Virus record (IMG/VR): IMGVR_UViG_3300046010_002706
Coordinates: 1-24,795 of that record
Reading direction: 5' to 3' (one strand)
From: a virus
DNA: 24,795 nucleotides
Shown here: in pieces, positions 6,958 through 14,108 of the stretch
Layout: each line of letters starts with the position of its first letter
Numbering within the stretch: position 1 is the stretch's first letter
Translations under genes and position numbers: made by a program
The notes under the pieces: generated by a model
What the model was told of the DNA's origin: nothing
Databases searched by the model: none
Seen by the model: the letters and a program-made list of their open reading frames with translations, nothing else

Positions 6958-9438
6958 ATGCCGACAGAACTCGAAGAATCGTTAGAACTCAAAGCACTGG
7001 AAGACGGCTCTAAGCGTTACCTTAAGTCGCTGGAAGCTTCCTCAAGCAGAAAAGTTCCGCTTGAAAGAGCTGACTTAAGGCGTGTATTGAAGGAGACCCT
7101 CCCTAAGGTATCCCTCCACGTCAGGATGAAATTTGAGGAGGAGCGTAAGGGAAGACACAGTTTGGCCTATCAGTTGATCAACAAGTTGGACCCAGACCTG
7201 ATAGCTCTTGCTGGCCTCTCCTGTGCCTTCAGGGTCATCTCCCAACTGAAGACAATGTCCTCCATGTGTCACATCATAGGGGCCGCTATCGATGACGAAC
7301 TGTGGGCCGCAAAGCTCTACAAGACAGACCCGAAGCTGGCCAAGCGTATCGTCCAGAAGGCTACCCGTAACCACGGGAACCTCCAGTATCGCCGGAAGGC
7401 TGTGAAGGCCACTGCGAAGACTGAGGGTCACATTTCGTCTATTCTGAGCGACGAGGAGAAGGTCAAGGTTGGCGGCTTTGTCATGGACTGCATCCTGAAC
7501 GCTGTTCCTGAGGTGTTCCAGTGCACCCTGCACAAGACCAAGACCACGGCTCACAACTACCTGACCCTCACCCCTGAGGTGTCTCAGGAACTGCTGGAAC
7601 TCCGTGAGGTCCAGTCTTGGATGCACCCTGCCTACAAGCCCATGACCCTTCCTCCCAAGCCTTGGGTGGGCTTCTGGAATGGCTGCTACCATAACCCGAA
7701 GGTGGCCCGCACGGTCACCCTCGTCCGTACCCGCAAGAAGAAGCACATTGCCATCGTTGAGAAGGCCATCAAGGACGGGACCATGTCTCACTGCCTTGAG
7801 GCGCTCAATGCCATCCAGAACACTCGCTGGATGATCAACACCCCCATCCACGACATCGTTGAGTGGGCCTACGAACAGAACCTGTCCCTCGACAGCTTCC
7901 CTCCCCGCCACCACATCCCGAAGGTCCAGTTCCCGGCTGACTACGCCACACTGGACGAGAAGGCGAAGAAGGGCTGGAGGATCAAGGCGGGCCAGGTCCA
8001 CCAGCGCAACCGTGGGATCGACTCTGAGCGCATCGTGATGCTTCAGGACATGACCACGGCCAAGGCACTCTTGGGTGTCCCGTTCTACATTCCCCACAAC
8101 ATGGACTTCCGGGGGCGGGTCTATCCCCTGCCGCACTTCAACCAGCAGAGGGCCGACTACGTGAAGGCGCAGCTTCAGTTCGCTGAGGGCCGCGTCCTGA
8201 CGGAGGCGGGCGTCTACTGGCTGGCAGTCCACCTTGCCAACTGTGGTGACTTCCAGAAGGTCTCCAAGCAGCCCTTCGACACCCGTGTCCAGTGGGTGGC
8301 CGACAACGAGGAGCTTATCTTCGATGTCGCCAGAGACCCCCAGGGCACCTTCAGCCGCTGGAAGCAGGCTGACAAGCCCTTCAGCTTCGTTGCAGCCTGC
8401 CTCGCGTGGTACGGCTACCGCATGGACCCCGAGAACTTCCTGTGTCACCTCCCAGTGGCCATGGATGGCTCCAACTCAGGCCTTCAGCACTATAGCTGCA
8501 TGATGCGCTCTGAGAGGGAAGGGGCTCTGGTCAACCTCATGCCCACGGACAAGCCCGCAGACCTCTACCAGACCGTAGCCAACATGGTGAAGGAGACGGT
8601 GGAAGCGGATGTCCTCAAGGGTTCTGAGGTAGCTCAGATCGTCCTCAAGAATGGCGTCACCCGGAGCCTCTGCAAGCGGGCCACCATGACCTTCGCGTAT
8701 TCCAGCGAGGAGTTTGGGTTCCGTGAGCAACTCATGGATGACGTAATGAACCCCTTGGCCACTGAGATACTCATGGGTAAGCGCACCGCGCACCCCTATG
8801 AGATGCTCCGTGAGACCAAGGATGGCGAAGTGCGGATGGATGGGGGCTTCACCGCGGCCTCCTACATCGCCAAGGCCATCTGGAACGCTGTGAACACCAT
8901 CGTGACAGATGCCTGCACTGGCATGGCGTTCTTCCGCCGCTGTGCCCAGCTTCTCGCCCACGAAGGCAAGGGGCTTGTCTGGGTGACCCCTGTGGGTCTC
9001 CCGGTCCTCCACCTGTACCCAGAGTACAAGGCCAAGAGGGTCAAGCTCTTCCTCCACGACAGGGAGGTCGAACTGATGACCCGCGAAGACACCGACTCCG
9101 TGAACAAGGCCAAGGCTGCTGACGCTGTGTCGCCAAATGTTGTGCATTCACTCGACAGTGCTGCTTTGATGCTCTGTGTTCTTGATTGCGCTGAAGCTGG
9201 GGTGAAGGACTTCTCCCTCATCCACGACAGCTTCGGTGCCCATCCTAACGATACCCAAACCATGTATGTGGCGGTCAGACAGTCCCTGGCGAACATGTAC
9301 GAAGCATATTGCCCATTTGAAGAGATCAGGAGACAGACGTATGCCGCCCTCGACGCGAAAGAGAAGCTCCCCGCCATCCCAAAAACGGGAAACCTCGACC
9401 TCGCCTGCATCCTCGACGCCGACTACGCCTTCGCCTAA
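6958..9438 (+). CDS. T7-like single-subunit DNA-directed RNA polymerase
   Basis: An 826-residue homologue of T7 gp1 (883 residues). Catalytic residues are visible: Asp503 in AMDGSNSGLQHYS, Lys573 and Tyr581 in TRSLCKRATMTFAYSSEEFGF-like context, and Asp757 in IHDSFG. N-terminal domain and palm/fingers are complete, and the protein ends in DADYAFA, like the C-terminal FAFA of T7. I chose ATG 6958, preceded by GAGGAG; the frame stays open back to TTG 6805 but that start has no ribosome site and would translate the promoter-like element. It should transcribe the phage middle and late genes. A terminator lies 268 bases after its stop. Confidence 0.96.
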   Translation: MPTELEESLELKALEDGSKRYLKSLEASSSRKVPLERADLRRVLKETLPKVSLHVRMKFEEERKGRHSLAYQLINKLDPDLIALAGLSCAFRVISQLKTMSSMCHIIGAAIDDELWAAKLYKTDPKLAKRIVQKATRNHGNLQYRRKAVKATAKTEGHISSILSDEEKVKVGGFVMDCILNAVPEVFQCTLHKTKTTAHNYLTLTPEVSQELLELREVQSWMHPAYKPMTLPPKPWVGFWNGCYHNPKVARTVTLVRTRKKKHIAIVEKAIKDGTMSHCLEALNAIQNTRWMINTPIHDIVEWAYEQNLSLDSFPPRHHIPKVQFPADYATLDEKAKKGWRIKAGQVHQRNRGIDSERIVMLQDMTTAKALLGVPFYIPHNMDFRGRVYPLPHFNQQRADYVKAQLQFAEGRVLTEAGVYWLAVHLANCGDFQKVSKQPFDTRVQWVADNEELIFDVARDPQGTFSRWKQADKPFSFVAACLAWYGYRMDPENFLCHLPVAMDGSNSGLQHYSCMMRSEREGALVNLMPTDKPADLYQTVANMVKETVEADVLKGSEVAQIVLKNGVTRSLCKRATMTFAYSSEEFGFREQLMDDVMNPLATEILMGKRTAHPYEMLRETKDGEVRMDGGFTAASYIAKAIWNAVNTIVTDACTGMAFFRRCAQLLAHEGKGLVWVTPVGLPVLHLYPEYKAKRVKLFLHDREVELMTREDTDSVNKAKAADAVSPNVVHSLDSAALMLCVLDCAEAGVKDFSLIHDSFGAHPNDTQTMYVAVRQSLANMYEAYCPFEEIRRQTYAALDAKEKLPAIPKTGNLDLACILDADYAFA

Positions 9439-9448
9439 CGGGACGCTT

Positions 9449-9703
9449 CTGCTCAATGAAGAGGGCGACCTTGAGTACAGCACTAGCTACCGCAACCAAC
9501 ATGGCACTGGGTACGACCTTATTGTCTCCAACCCAATCGAAGGCATGGTGGACATCCAGATCACTCAGGTTGTCTGCCATGAACCAGATGAGGCTACCGT
9601 CAGCCTATCGATACCGCATGAAGCCGCCTTGGACATGATGAGAGCCATGGCCTATGGCGTCAACATTGCGGCTGCTGAGAAACGGCGGAATGCCATCAAC
9701 TAA
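9449..9703 (+). CDS. Small protein after RNA polymerase, no canonical start codon
   Basis: The frame +1 relative to RNA polymerase, from just after its stop to TAA 9701-9703, reads like a genuine protein: NEEGDLEYSTSYRNQ, then YDLIVSNPIEGMVDIQITQ, then an amphipathic helix HEAALDMMRAMAYGV. The only in-frame ATGs near the start are internal (9545), and there is no GTG or TTG before it. CTG 9449 with GGGA five bases upstream is the best visible start (84 residues); a +1 frameshift at the RNA polymerase stop or a sequencing error are alternatives. Function unknown. An intrinsic terminator follows immediately. Confidence 0.5.
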   Translation: MLNEEGDLEYSTSYRNQHGTGYDLIVSNPIEGMVDIQITQVVCHEPDEATVSLSIPHEAALDMMRAMAYGVNIAAAEKRRNAIN

Positions 9704-9705
9704 GA

Positions 9706-9734
9706 GAGGGGACCTTCGGGTCCCTTCCTTTTTT
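9706..9734 (+). terminator. Intrinsic terminator with UUCG tetraloop after the RNA polymerase operon
   Basis: GGGGACC pairs with GGTCCC(T) around a TTCG tetraloop, extended by flanking A-T and G-C pairs (left arm from 9706, right arm to 9727), followed by TTTTTT. UUCG-capped GC stems are among the most stable. It probably stops host polymerase after the early RNA polymerase transcript. Confidence 0.9.
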
Positions 9735-9743
9735 CCAAACCAT

Positions 9744-9761
9744 CCACAAGCAGCAACAAAT
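9744..9761 (+). promoter_or_regulatory. Degenerate copy of the ACACAATCGGAAACARTC leader motif
   Basis: CCACAAGCAGCAACAAAT matches the copy before the reductase gene at about 13 of 18 positions. It lies between the terminator and the ssDNA-binding protein start. See the copies at 11784, 19180, 21545 and 21932. Confidence 0.3.
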
Positions 9762-9773
9762 TACAAGGCTACT

Positions 9774-10289
9774 ATGTCAAAGAAGATTCCGTTCAAGACC
9801 CCGAAGGGTATCGCCAAGTATCCGCACATCACCGAGAAGGACACTGGTCACCAGTATTCGTCGGGTAAGTACGACACGCAGATCATCCTCAGCAAGGAGG
9901 ACGCAGCGCCCTTGGTGAAGCAGCTTCAGGACCTCATCAAAGAGGAGATGCCGAAGCTCAAGGACCCCAAGGTTCCCTACAAGATCGACGAAGAAGGCAA
10001 CTATGTCTTCAAGGCCAAGTCAGAGTACCAGCCCGCCATCATCGATGCCCGTGGCAAGAAGATGGAACGCATCCCCGCAGGCCTCCGGGTTCGCGGTGGG
10101 TCCACCATCCGCATTGCTGGGGCTGTGAACGTCTACGACAAGGGTGTCTCGCTCTGGCTCAACCAGGTGCAGATCATCAACATCGTGGCTGACGAGGTTG
10201 CCTTCGACGCTGACGATGAAGGCGGCTTCTCTGCGGATGACTTCGCAGACGAGAGCAACTTCGCAGACGCTGATGGTCCGGCACTTTAA
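9774..10289 (+). CDS. Single-stranded DNA-binding protein (T7 gp2.5-like role)
   Basis: A 171-residue protein starting at ATG 9774 (AAGG five bases upstream); longer readings cross the terminator and are wrong. The body is an OB-fold-like phage SSB (GHQYSSGKYDTQIILSK, then RVRGGSTIRIAGAVNVYDKG), and the C-terminus is extremely acidic (about residues 143-168, many Asp and Glu). The acidic tail is typical of phage SSBs and recruits polymerase and helicase. Its position between RNA polymerase and endonuclease I equals that of T7 gene 2.5. It overlaps the endonuclease start by 17 bases. Confidence 0.85.
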   Translation: MSKKIPFKTPKGIAKYPHITEKDTGHQYSSGKYDTQIILSKEDAAPLVKQLQDLIKEEMPKLKDPKVPYKIDEEGNYVFKAKSEYQPAIIDARGKKMERIPAGLRVRGGSTIRIAGAVNVYDKGVSLWLNQVQIINIVADEVAFDADDEGGFSADDFADESNFADADGPAL

Positions 10290-10809
10290 GCCGCGAGTAC
10301 TTGTCGGAAGGTATCGAAGCAAGTCCGAAGAACGTGTTGCGGGCCACCTCAATGAACTTGGGGTGGCCTATGACTATGAGCCGAAGGATAAGAAGCTGAA
10401 ATACGCCATTGAGCGCACAGCTTACTATCTACCAGACTTCGTCCTTGAAGACAGCGGCATCATCCTAGAGGTCAAAGGTGAGTTTACCTCCTCAGACCGC
10501 GCCAAGTACCTCCGCATTAGGGACAGCAATCCGAGCATGGACCTGAGGTTCGTGTTCGACAGAGCAACCAGCAAGCTGAGTAAGAAATCCAAGACCACCT
10601 ACGCACAGTGGGCCGACAAGAACGGCTTCCTATGGTGCGAGAAGATCATCCCTCCCGAATGGCTTCAACAGAAGAGAGCAAAGAATGCGCGAACTACGTC
10701 TAAAGCCTCAGGCCCGCAAAATCCTCCTGCATCTCGAAAAGCAGTCCATCTCTCCCATGGAGGCACTGCTCGTTCACGGCATCTATCGGCTGTCTGCAAG
10801 CATCCATGA
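10273..10809 (+). CDS. Endonuclease I (T7 gp3-like Holliday junction resolvase)
   Basis: A 178-residue relative of T7 gp3 (149 residues). The active-site set is conserved: Glu20 (KSEER), Asp55 (YYLPDF), and Glu66 and Lys68 (ILEVKG), followed by RIRDSNPSMDLRFVFD and KIIPPEW as in the T7 enzyme. It cuts branched DNA, degrades host DNA to nucleotides and resolves replication intermediates. The homologous part ends near residue 135; the last 43 residues are basic, low-complexity and overlap the next gene in another frame for 125 bases. The start lies within the end of the SSB gene. Confidence 0.9.
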   Translation: MVRHFKPRVLVGRYRSKSEERVAGHLNELGVAYDYEPKDKKLKYAIERTAYYLPDFVLEDSGIILEVKGEFTSSDRAKYLRIRDSNPSMDLRFVFDRATSKLSKKSKTTYAQWADKNGFLWCEKIIPPEWLQQKRAKNARTTSKASGPQNPPASRKAVHLSHGGTARSRHLSAVCKHP

Positions 10810-10909
10810 GCTTCGTCGTGAAGGCTTCAAGGTAGCCACCACGATGCATCAGGACGCCGCTGGCAAGAAGTATGCCCGTTATCACCTCCAGTCACGGAAA
10901 GCTGCCTAA
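10685..10909 (+). CDS. Small winged-helix protein (HTH_39-like)
   Basis: A 74-residue basic protein whose pattern matches the phage HTH_39 type: ILLHLEKQ, then SPMEALLVHGIYRLSASIHE (helix-turn-helix), LRREGFKV and the wing KYARYHLQ. Such proteins bind DNA and often regulate or assist replication. It starts inside the endonuclease I frame and its TAA overlaps the next ATG (TAATG). The ribosome site is weak, so translation may be coupled. Confidence 0.75.
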   Translation: MRELRLKPQARKILLHLEKQSISPMEALLVHGIYRLSASIHELRREGFKVATTMHQDAAGKKYARYHLQSRKAA

Positions 10910-11319
10910 TGAAGACCCTCATCAAATCCCTCATGCTTGCCACGGCCCTCACGTTCCTGGGTCCCGTGGTGGGCCATGCAGCGTCTGTCTGCACCACCGC
11001 CTCTGAGGATGCCTTCCTTGGTGACGCAGTGGCCAAGAACAATGCCAAGGTGTTCAAGGCCAACGAGAAGGCCATGACCGTCTTGGTGGGTGCCATCAAC
11101 CATGCCCGCGCTGATGCGGGTCAGGAACCGTTCCTTGTAGATACGCTGATGATCGGCGTGTTCGAATATCAGGGTGCTGTGTACGTAGGCACCGTGATGT
11201 TCAAGGACCATTGCGTGGTGCGGGATACCGTCAAGGTGTTCACGCTGGCCCAGTGGGTGGAAGCCCTCACTCAGTACAACCTGTCCATCGAAGACTTTGT
11301 GCAACTGCGGGGTGCGTGA
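10909..11319 (+). CDS. Exported protein with Sec signal peptide, function unknown
   Basis: A 136-residue protein. The first 25 residues form a clear signal peptide: Lys residues, a hydrophobic core LMLATALTFLGPVV, and a likely cleavage site GHA-AS. The mature part (about 111 residues) has two Cys (in SVCTTA and DHCVV), which could form a periplasmic disulfide. I recognise no family. It lies in the replication region between a DNA-binding protein and a MazG-like gene, with overlaps at both ends (TAATG, ATGA), so it is expressed before lysis. A role at the envelope, such as exclusion of other phages, is speculation. Confidence 0.75.
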   Translation: MKTLIKSLMLATALTFLGPVVGHAASVCTTASEDAFLGDAVAKNNAKVFKANEKAMTVLVGAINHARADAGQEPFLVDTLMIGVFEYQGAVYVGTVMFKDHCVVRDTVKVFTLAQWVEALTQYNLSIEDFVQLRGA

Positions 11320-11666
11320 TGAAACTCAACGAATATCAGATTGAAGCCCAGTCCTTCGCAGTCAACGATGACCTCATGCACTTCACCTTCGGCCTCCTTG
11401 AGGAAGCTGGTGAAGCTGCTGGTGTCCTGAAGCGCGTGTTCCGCGAGGACGATGGCTACTGGGACGATTACACCAACTACGACTACGGGATGTCCTACAT
11501 GGCCCGCGACAAGCTGATCATGGAGCTTGGGGACATCCTCTGGCACGTAGCCCTTGTCGCCAACAACCTTGGCTACTCGCTTGAGGCGGTGGCTGACCTG
11601 AATCTCCAGAAGCTTGAGTCACGCAAGCAGCGCGACATGATTAAGGGGTCTGGAGATGATAGATAA
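11319..11666 (+). CDS. MazG-like nucleotide pyrophosphohydrolase
   Basis: A 115-residue all-alpha protein with the MazG metal-binding pattern: LLEEAGEAAGVLKR (EExxE) and ELGDILWHVALVAN (ExxD). These enzymes hydrolyse NTPs or dNTPs to monophosphates; phage versions are thought to affect nucleotide pools or alarmones. The insert between the two motifs (DDGYWDDYTNYDYG) is Tyr/Asp-rich and longer than in minimal MazG domains. It overlaps the exported protein gene (ATGA) and the next small gene by 11 bases. Confidence 0.8.
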   Translation: MKLNEYQIEAQSFAVNDDLMHFTFGLLEEAGEAAGVLKRVFREDDGYWDDYTNYDYGMSYMARDKLIMELGDILWHVALVANNLGYSLEAVADLNLQKLESRKQRDMIKGSGDDR

Positions 11667-11778
11667 CCTGTACTGGTTCTGGGATAGTGGTGTGTGGATT
11701 CTCGCCATCCCTGTGGTGTGTGGAATCGCCGCTCTAATCCTCAGTGCCAACGATCCAGCAATGGATAGTTACGACTAA
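11656..11778 (+). CDS. Very small single-pass membrane protein
   Basis: A 40-residue protein starting at ATG 11656 within the end of the MazG-like gene, with AGGGG eight bases upstream. A hydrophobic helix (VWILAIPVVCGIAALIL) spans about residues 13-30, with an acidic-polar start (MIDNLYWFWD) and tail (NDPAMDSYD). No family recognised. It ends 22 bases before the primase-helicase start. Confidence 0.6.
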   Translation: MIDNLYWFWDSGVWILAIPVVCGIAALILSANDPAMDSYD

Positions 11779-11783
11779 ACCCT

Positions 11784-11800
11784 CCACAATCGGAAACAGT
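11784..11800 (+). promoter_or_regulatory. Leader motif copy directly before the primase-helicase start
   Basis: CCACAATCGGAAACAGT abuts ATG 11801. It matches the 18-base motif ACACAATCGGAAACARTC found before other operon-leading genes. GGAAAC could serve as a weak ribosome site here and supports ATG 11801 over upstream starts. Confidence 0.5.
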
Positions 11801-13432
11801 ATGCAGACTAACGACCACGAAGGCTCTGTCTTTCTGAGGCACGAGGCCTGCGACAACTGCGGATCAAGCGATGCAAACGGAGTTTACTCAGATGGACACA
11901 CTCACTGCTTCTCCTGTGGAACTACTCGACCCGGAGACTCGCCGGGACATCACGATGAAGCTGACGTTGGCCTCAATGGGAGCGCAGCAGGGAAGGCTGG
12001 AGGACGCCCGCTACTGGACGGACAGGGCGGCAAAGTCTCTGGCCGAGTTCAAGCAATCCCAAACCGTAGACTAGACGAGTCTACCTGTGCCCACTGGGGT
12101 TACGAGATTGGTGAGTACAACGGCAAGCCCTGCCATATCGCCAACTACAAGGACTCCCAAGGGCGCACAGTCGCTCAGAAGATACGCCTCGCTAACAAGG
12201 AGTTCCTATTCACAGGCGACACCAAGGCTGCTGGTCTCTACGGCCAGTGGCTCTGGAATAGGGGCAAGCGCATCATCATCACTGAAGGTGAACTTGATGC
12301 CCTCTCCTATTCACAGGTGATGAACAACAAGTGGCCCGTAGTCTCCGTCCCTAACGGGGCGCAGGCTGCGGCCAAGGCCATCAAGAAGGCCTACGATTAC
12401 CTTGAGAACTTCGAGGAAATCGTAATCTGCTTTGACCAAGACGAACCGGGACAGAAGGCCGCCGTAGAGTGCGCGGAGCTTCTCCCGGTGGGCAAGGCCC
12501 GCATCGCCCGCCTGCCACTGAAGGACGCCAATGAGATGTTGGTGGCTGGACGGACAGAGGAGCTTATGCAGGCCTTCTGGAATGCCAAGCAGTATCGTCC
12601 TGACGGGCTGCTGGTCACCAGTGAACTGCGTGAGGCCATCATGGTGGCTGACGAGCGTGGTCTCGCCTACCCATTCTCTGGCCTCAACGACAAGTTGGGC
12701 GGCATCTTCCCGTCAACCCTGATCACCATTACGTCAGGTTCTGGACTAGGCAAGACCACTTTCGCTAAGGAGATTGCTTATCACCTCCACACAGTCCACC
12801 GCAAAAAGGTCGGGCTAATAATGTTGGAGGAAACCACCAAGCGTACCGTCAGGTCCTTAGTGGGCCTGCACCTCAACAAGATGATCGAGTCTGACTTGTC
12901 CAACACCTCGCCTGAGGAGATGGGGAAGGCATTCGATGAACTCTTCGGGACGCGGGAAGTCGTACTCTACGACCACTTCGGTTCAACGGAGGTGGACAAT
13001 ATCCTGAACCGCATACGGTACATGGCCCGCGCCCTAGACTGCACCCATGTCGTGCTTGATCACTTAGCCATTCTCATATCTGGCCTTCAGATGGATGATG
13101 AGAGGAAGATGATTGATCTCGCCATGACGAAACTCCGCACCCTCGTCCAAGAGACAGGCATCACGCTGTTCCTTGTGTCCCACTTGAAGCGTCCTAGCGG
13201 CGATAAGGGGCATGAGGATGGACATGCTGTCTCCTTAGGCCACCTCAGAGGGTCCCACAGTATCGCCCAGCTATCTGATGCCGTCATTGGCCTACAGAAG
13301 CCCCCAGATGACCCTACAGGAGACGCTACGGAACTGGTGGTCCTGAAGAACAGGCTCACCGGGGAGCGTGGGTCTGCGGGTGTGCTGCACTACTCAAGAG
13401 AAACCGGACGCCTCACTGAGAGCGTCTTCTAA
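11801..13432 (+). CDS. Primase-helicase (T7 gp4-like)
   Basis: A 543-residue bifunctional replication protein. The zinc-binding domain has Cys17, Cys20, Cys36 and Cys39 (CDNC and CFSC). A flexible linker (about 42-92) follows, then the primase/TOPRIM region with Glu162 (ITEGELDALS) and the FDQDEPG acidic motif (about 211-217). The RecA-like helicase has Walker A SGSGLGKTT (about 312-320), Walker B VVLDHL and a late SHLKRPSG motif. It unwinds the fork and makes primers for the polymerase. Longer starts from 11744 run through the preceding gene and are rejected. T7 gp4 is 566 residues, so the length fits. Confidence 0.95.
   Translation: MQTNDHEGSVFLRHEACDNCGSSDANGVYSDGHTHCFSCGTTRPGDSPGHHDEADVGLNGSAAGKAGGRPLLDGQGGKVSGRVQAIPNRRLDESTCAHWGYEIGEYNGKPCHIANYKDSQGRTVAQKIRLANKEFLFTGDTKAAGLYGQWLWNRGKRIIITEGELDALSYSQVMNNKWPVVSVPNGAQAAAKAIKKAYDYLENFEEIVICFDQDEPGQKAAVECAELLPVGKARIARLPLKDANEMLVAGRTEELMQAFWNAKQYRPDGLLVTSELREAIMVADERGLAYPFSGLNDKLGGIFPSTLITITSGSGLGKTTFAKEIAYHLHTVHRKKVGLIMLEETTKRTVRSLVGLHLNKMIESDLSNTSPEEMGKAFDELFGTREVVLYDHFGSTEVDNILNRIRYMARALDCTHVVLDHLAILISGLQMDDERKMIDLAMTKLRTLVQETGITLFLVSHLKRPSGDKGHEDGHAVSLGHLRGSHSIAQLSDAVIGLQKPPDDPTGDATELVVLKNRLTGERGSAGVLHYSRETGRLTESVF
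11892..12074 (+). CDS. Overprinted small ORF inside the primase zinc-domain/linker
   Basis: In a second frame, ATG 11892 is preceded by GGAG at nine bases and opens a 60-codon ORF to TAG 12072-12074. The product looks like a soluble helical protein (ELLDPETRRDITMKLTLASM, then GRLEDARYWTDRAAKSLAEF). It covers primase residues about 31-91, mostly the poorly conserved Gly/Asp-rich linker, and ends where the conserved primase core resumes. An ATG at 11871 would extend it by seven residues but has a poorer ribosome site. Function unknown; expression is inferred from ORF quality and the ribosome site. Confidence 0.5.
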   Translation: MDTLTASPVELLDPETRRDITMKLTLASMGAQQGRLEDARYWTDRAAKSLAEFKQSQTVD

Positions 13433-13446
13433 TTACGGGATAAGCA

Positions 13447-13665
13447 ATGAAGACCCAAGATACTGAAGATATGGTCATCGCTGACCTCAAGAAGGCAGCT
13501 ACCACCATCCTGCATGTGCTGGACAAGGACACCGCCCGCGCACTCCAGGGCCACACAGAGGTCATTGGTGACATCAATGTCAACCTCAGGACACTCGCAG
13601 CCATCAATGAAGTGCTGATCTACTACGGTGACGCTGGTGTGTTCGCTGAGATGGATAACCTGTGA
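13447..13665 (+). CDS. Hypothetical small protein between helicase and endonuclease VII
   Basis: A 72-residue, mildly acidic and mostly helical protein (VIADLKKAATTILHVLDKDT, then TLAAINEVLIYY). No family recognised, no membrane segment. It starts 14 bases after the primase-helicase stop and its TGA overlaps the next ATG, so it is part of the replication operon. Several T7-like phages have small genes at this position. Confidence 0.65.
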   Translation: MKTQDTEDMVIADLKKAATTILHVLDKDTARALQGHTEVIGDINVNLRTLAAINEVLIYYGDAGVFAEMDNL

Positions 13666-14108
13666 TGCGGAAATGTACTGGATGTCAGGAGCATCTACCT
13701 GACAGCAGTTTTGCAGTGAAGAAATGGACGAATTTAGATGGTTCTATAACTACTAGTAAGCGCTCCAGATGTCGAACTTGTGTGAATAAGGACAACTTAG
13801 ACAGATACCACACAAAGCCAAGCACAAAGCGCTCACACAGAGAAGCTGCTTATCGGTACAACATCAAGAAGTATGGTCTTACGCTGGAGGAGTACACGAA
13901 GATGTATTCCATCCAAGAAGGGAAGTGTTACATCTGTCAGACAGTACCAAAGCGATTGGCGATAGATCACTGCCACAAGACGGGCGAAGTGCGGGGACTG
14001 CTCTGTGGTAACTGCAACACAGCACTTGGAATGATCAACGACAGTGCTGAAATTCTTACCAGCATGCTTGAGTACATTAGGAGGCACCGCGATGCGCTTC
14101 CTGTTTGA
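13665..14108 (+). CDS. Recombination endonuclease VII-like nuclease
   Basis: A 147-residue protein of the T4 endonuclease VII / His-Me finger family. Four zinc-type CxxC motifs occur in two pairs (KCTGC and CRTC, then CYIC and CGNC), and the catalytic segment AIDHCHKTGEVRGLLCGNCN carries the His-Asp-His arrangement. Family members resolve branched DNA, and many are mobile, homing-like genes. Its base composition is visibly more AT-rich than its neighbours, and this continues into the first part of the DNA polymerase gene, suggesting import. It overlaps the polymerase start by 17 bases. GTG 13662 is an alternative start one codon earlier. Confidence 0.88.
   Translation: MRKCTGCQEHLPDSSFAVKKWTNLDGSITTSKRSRCRTCVNKDNLDRYHTKPSTKRSHREAAYRYNIKKYGLTLEEYTKMYSIQEGKCYICQTVPKRLAIDHCHKTGEVRGLLCGNCNTALGMINDSAEILTSMLEYIRRHRDALPV

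Noticed and set aside
7075-8448. 457-residue ORF on the minus strand
   Set aside because: It is a full antisense shadow of the RNA polymerase gene, caused by that gene's codon bias; it has no ribosome site and no recognisable domain.
8476-9147. 223-residue minus-strand ORF
   Set aside because: Antisense to the conserved catalytic part of RNA polymerase; same cause as above.
9456-9638. 60-residue ATG-initiated ORF after RNA polymerase
   Set aside because: Its translation is low-complexity, and the neighbouring frame over the same DNA reads much more like a protein.
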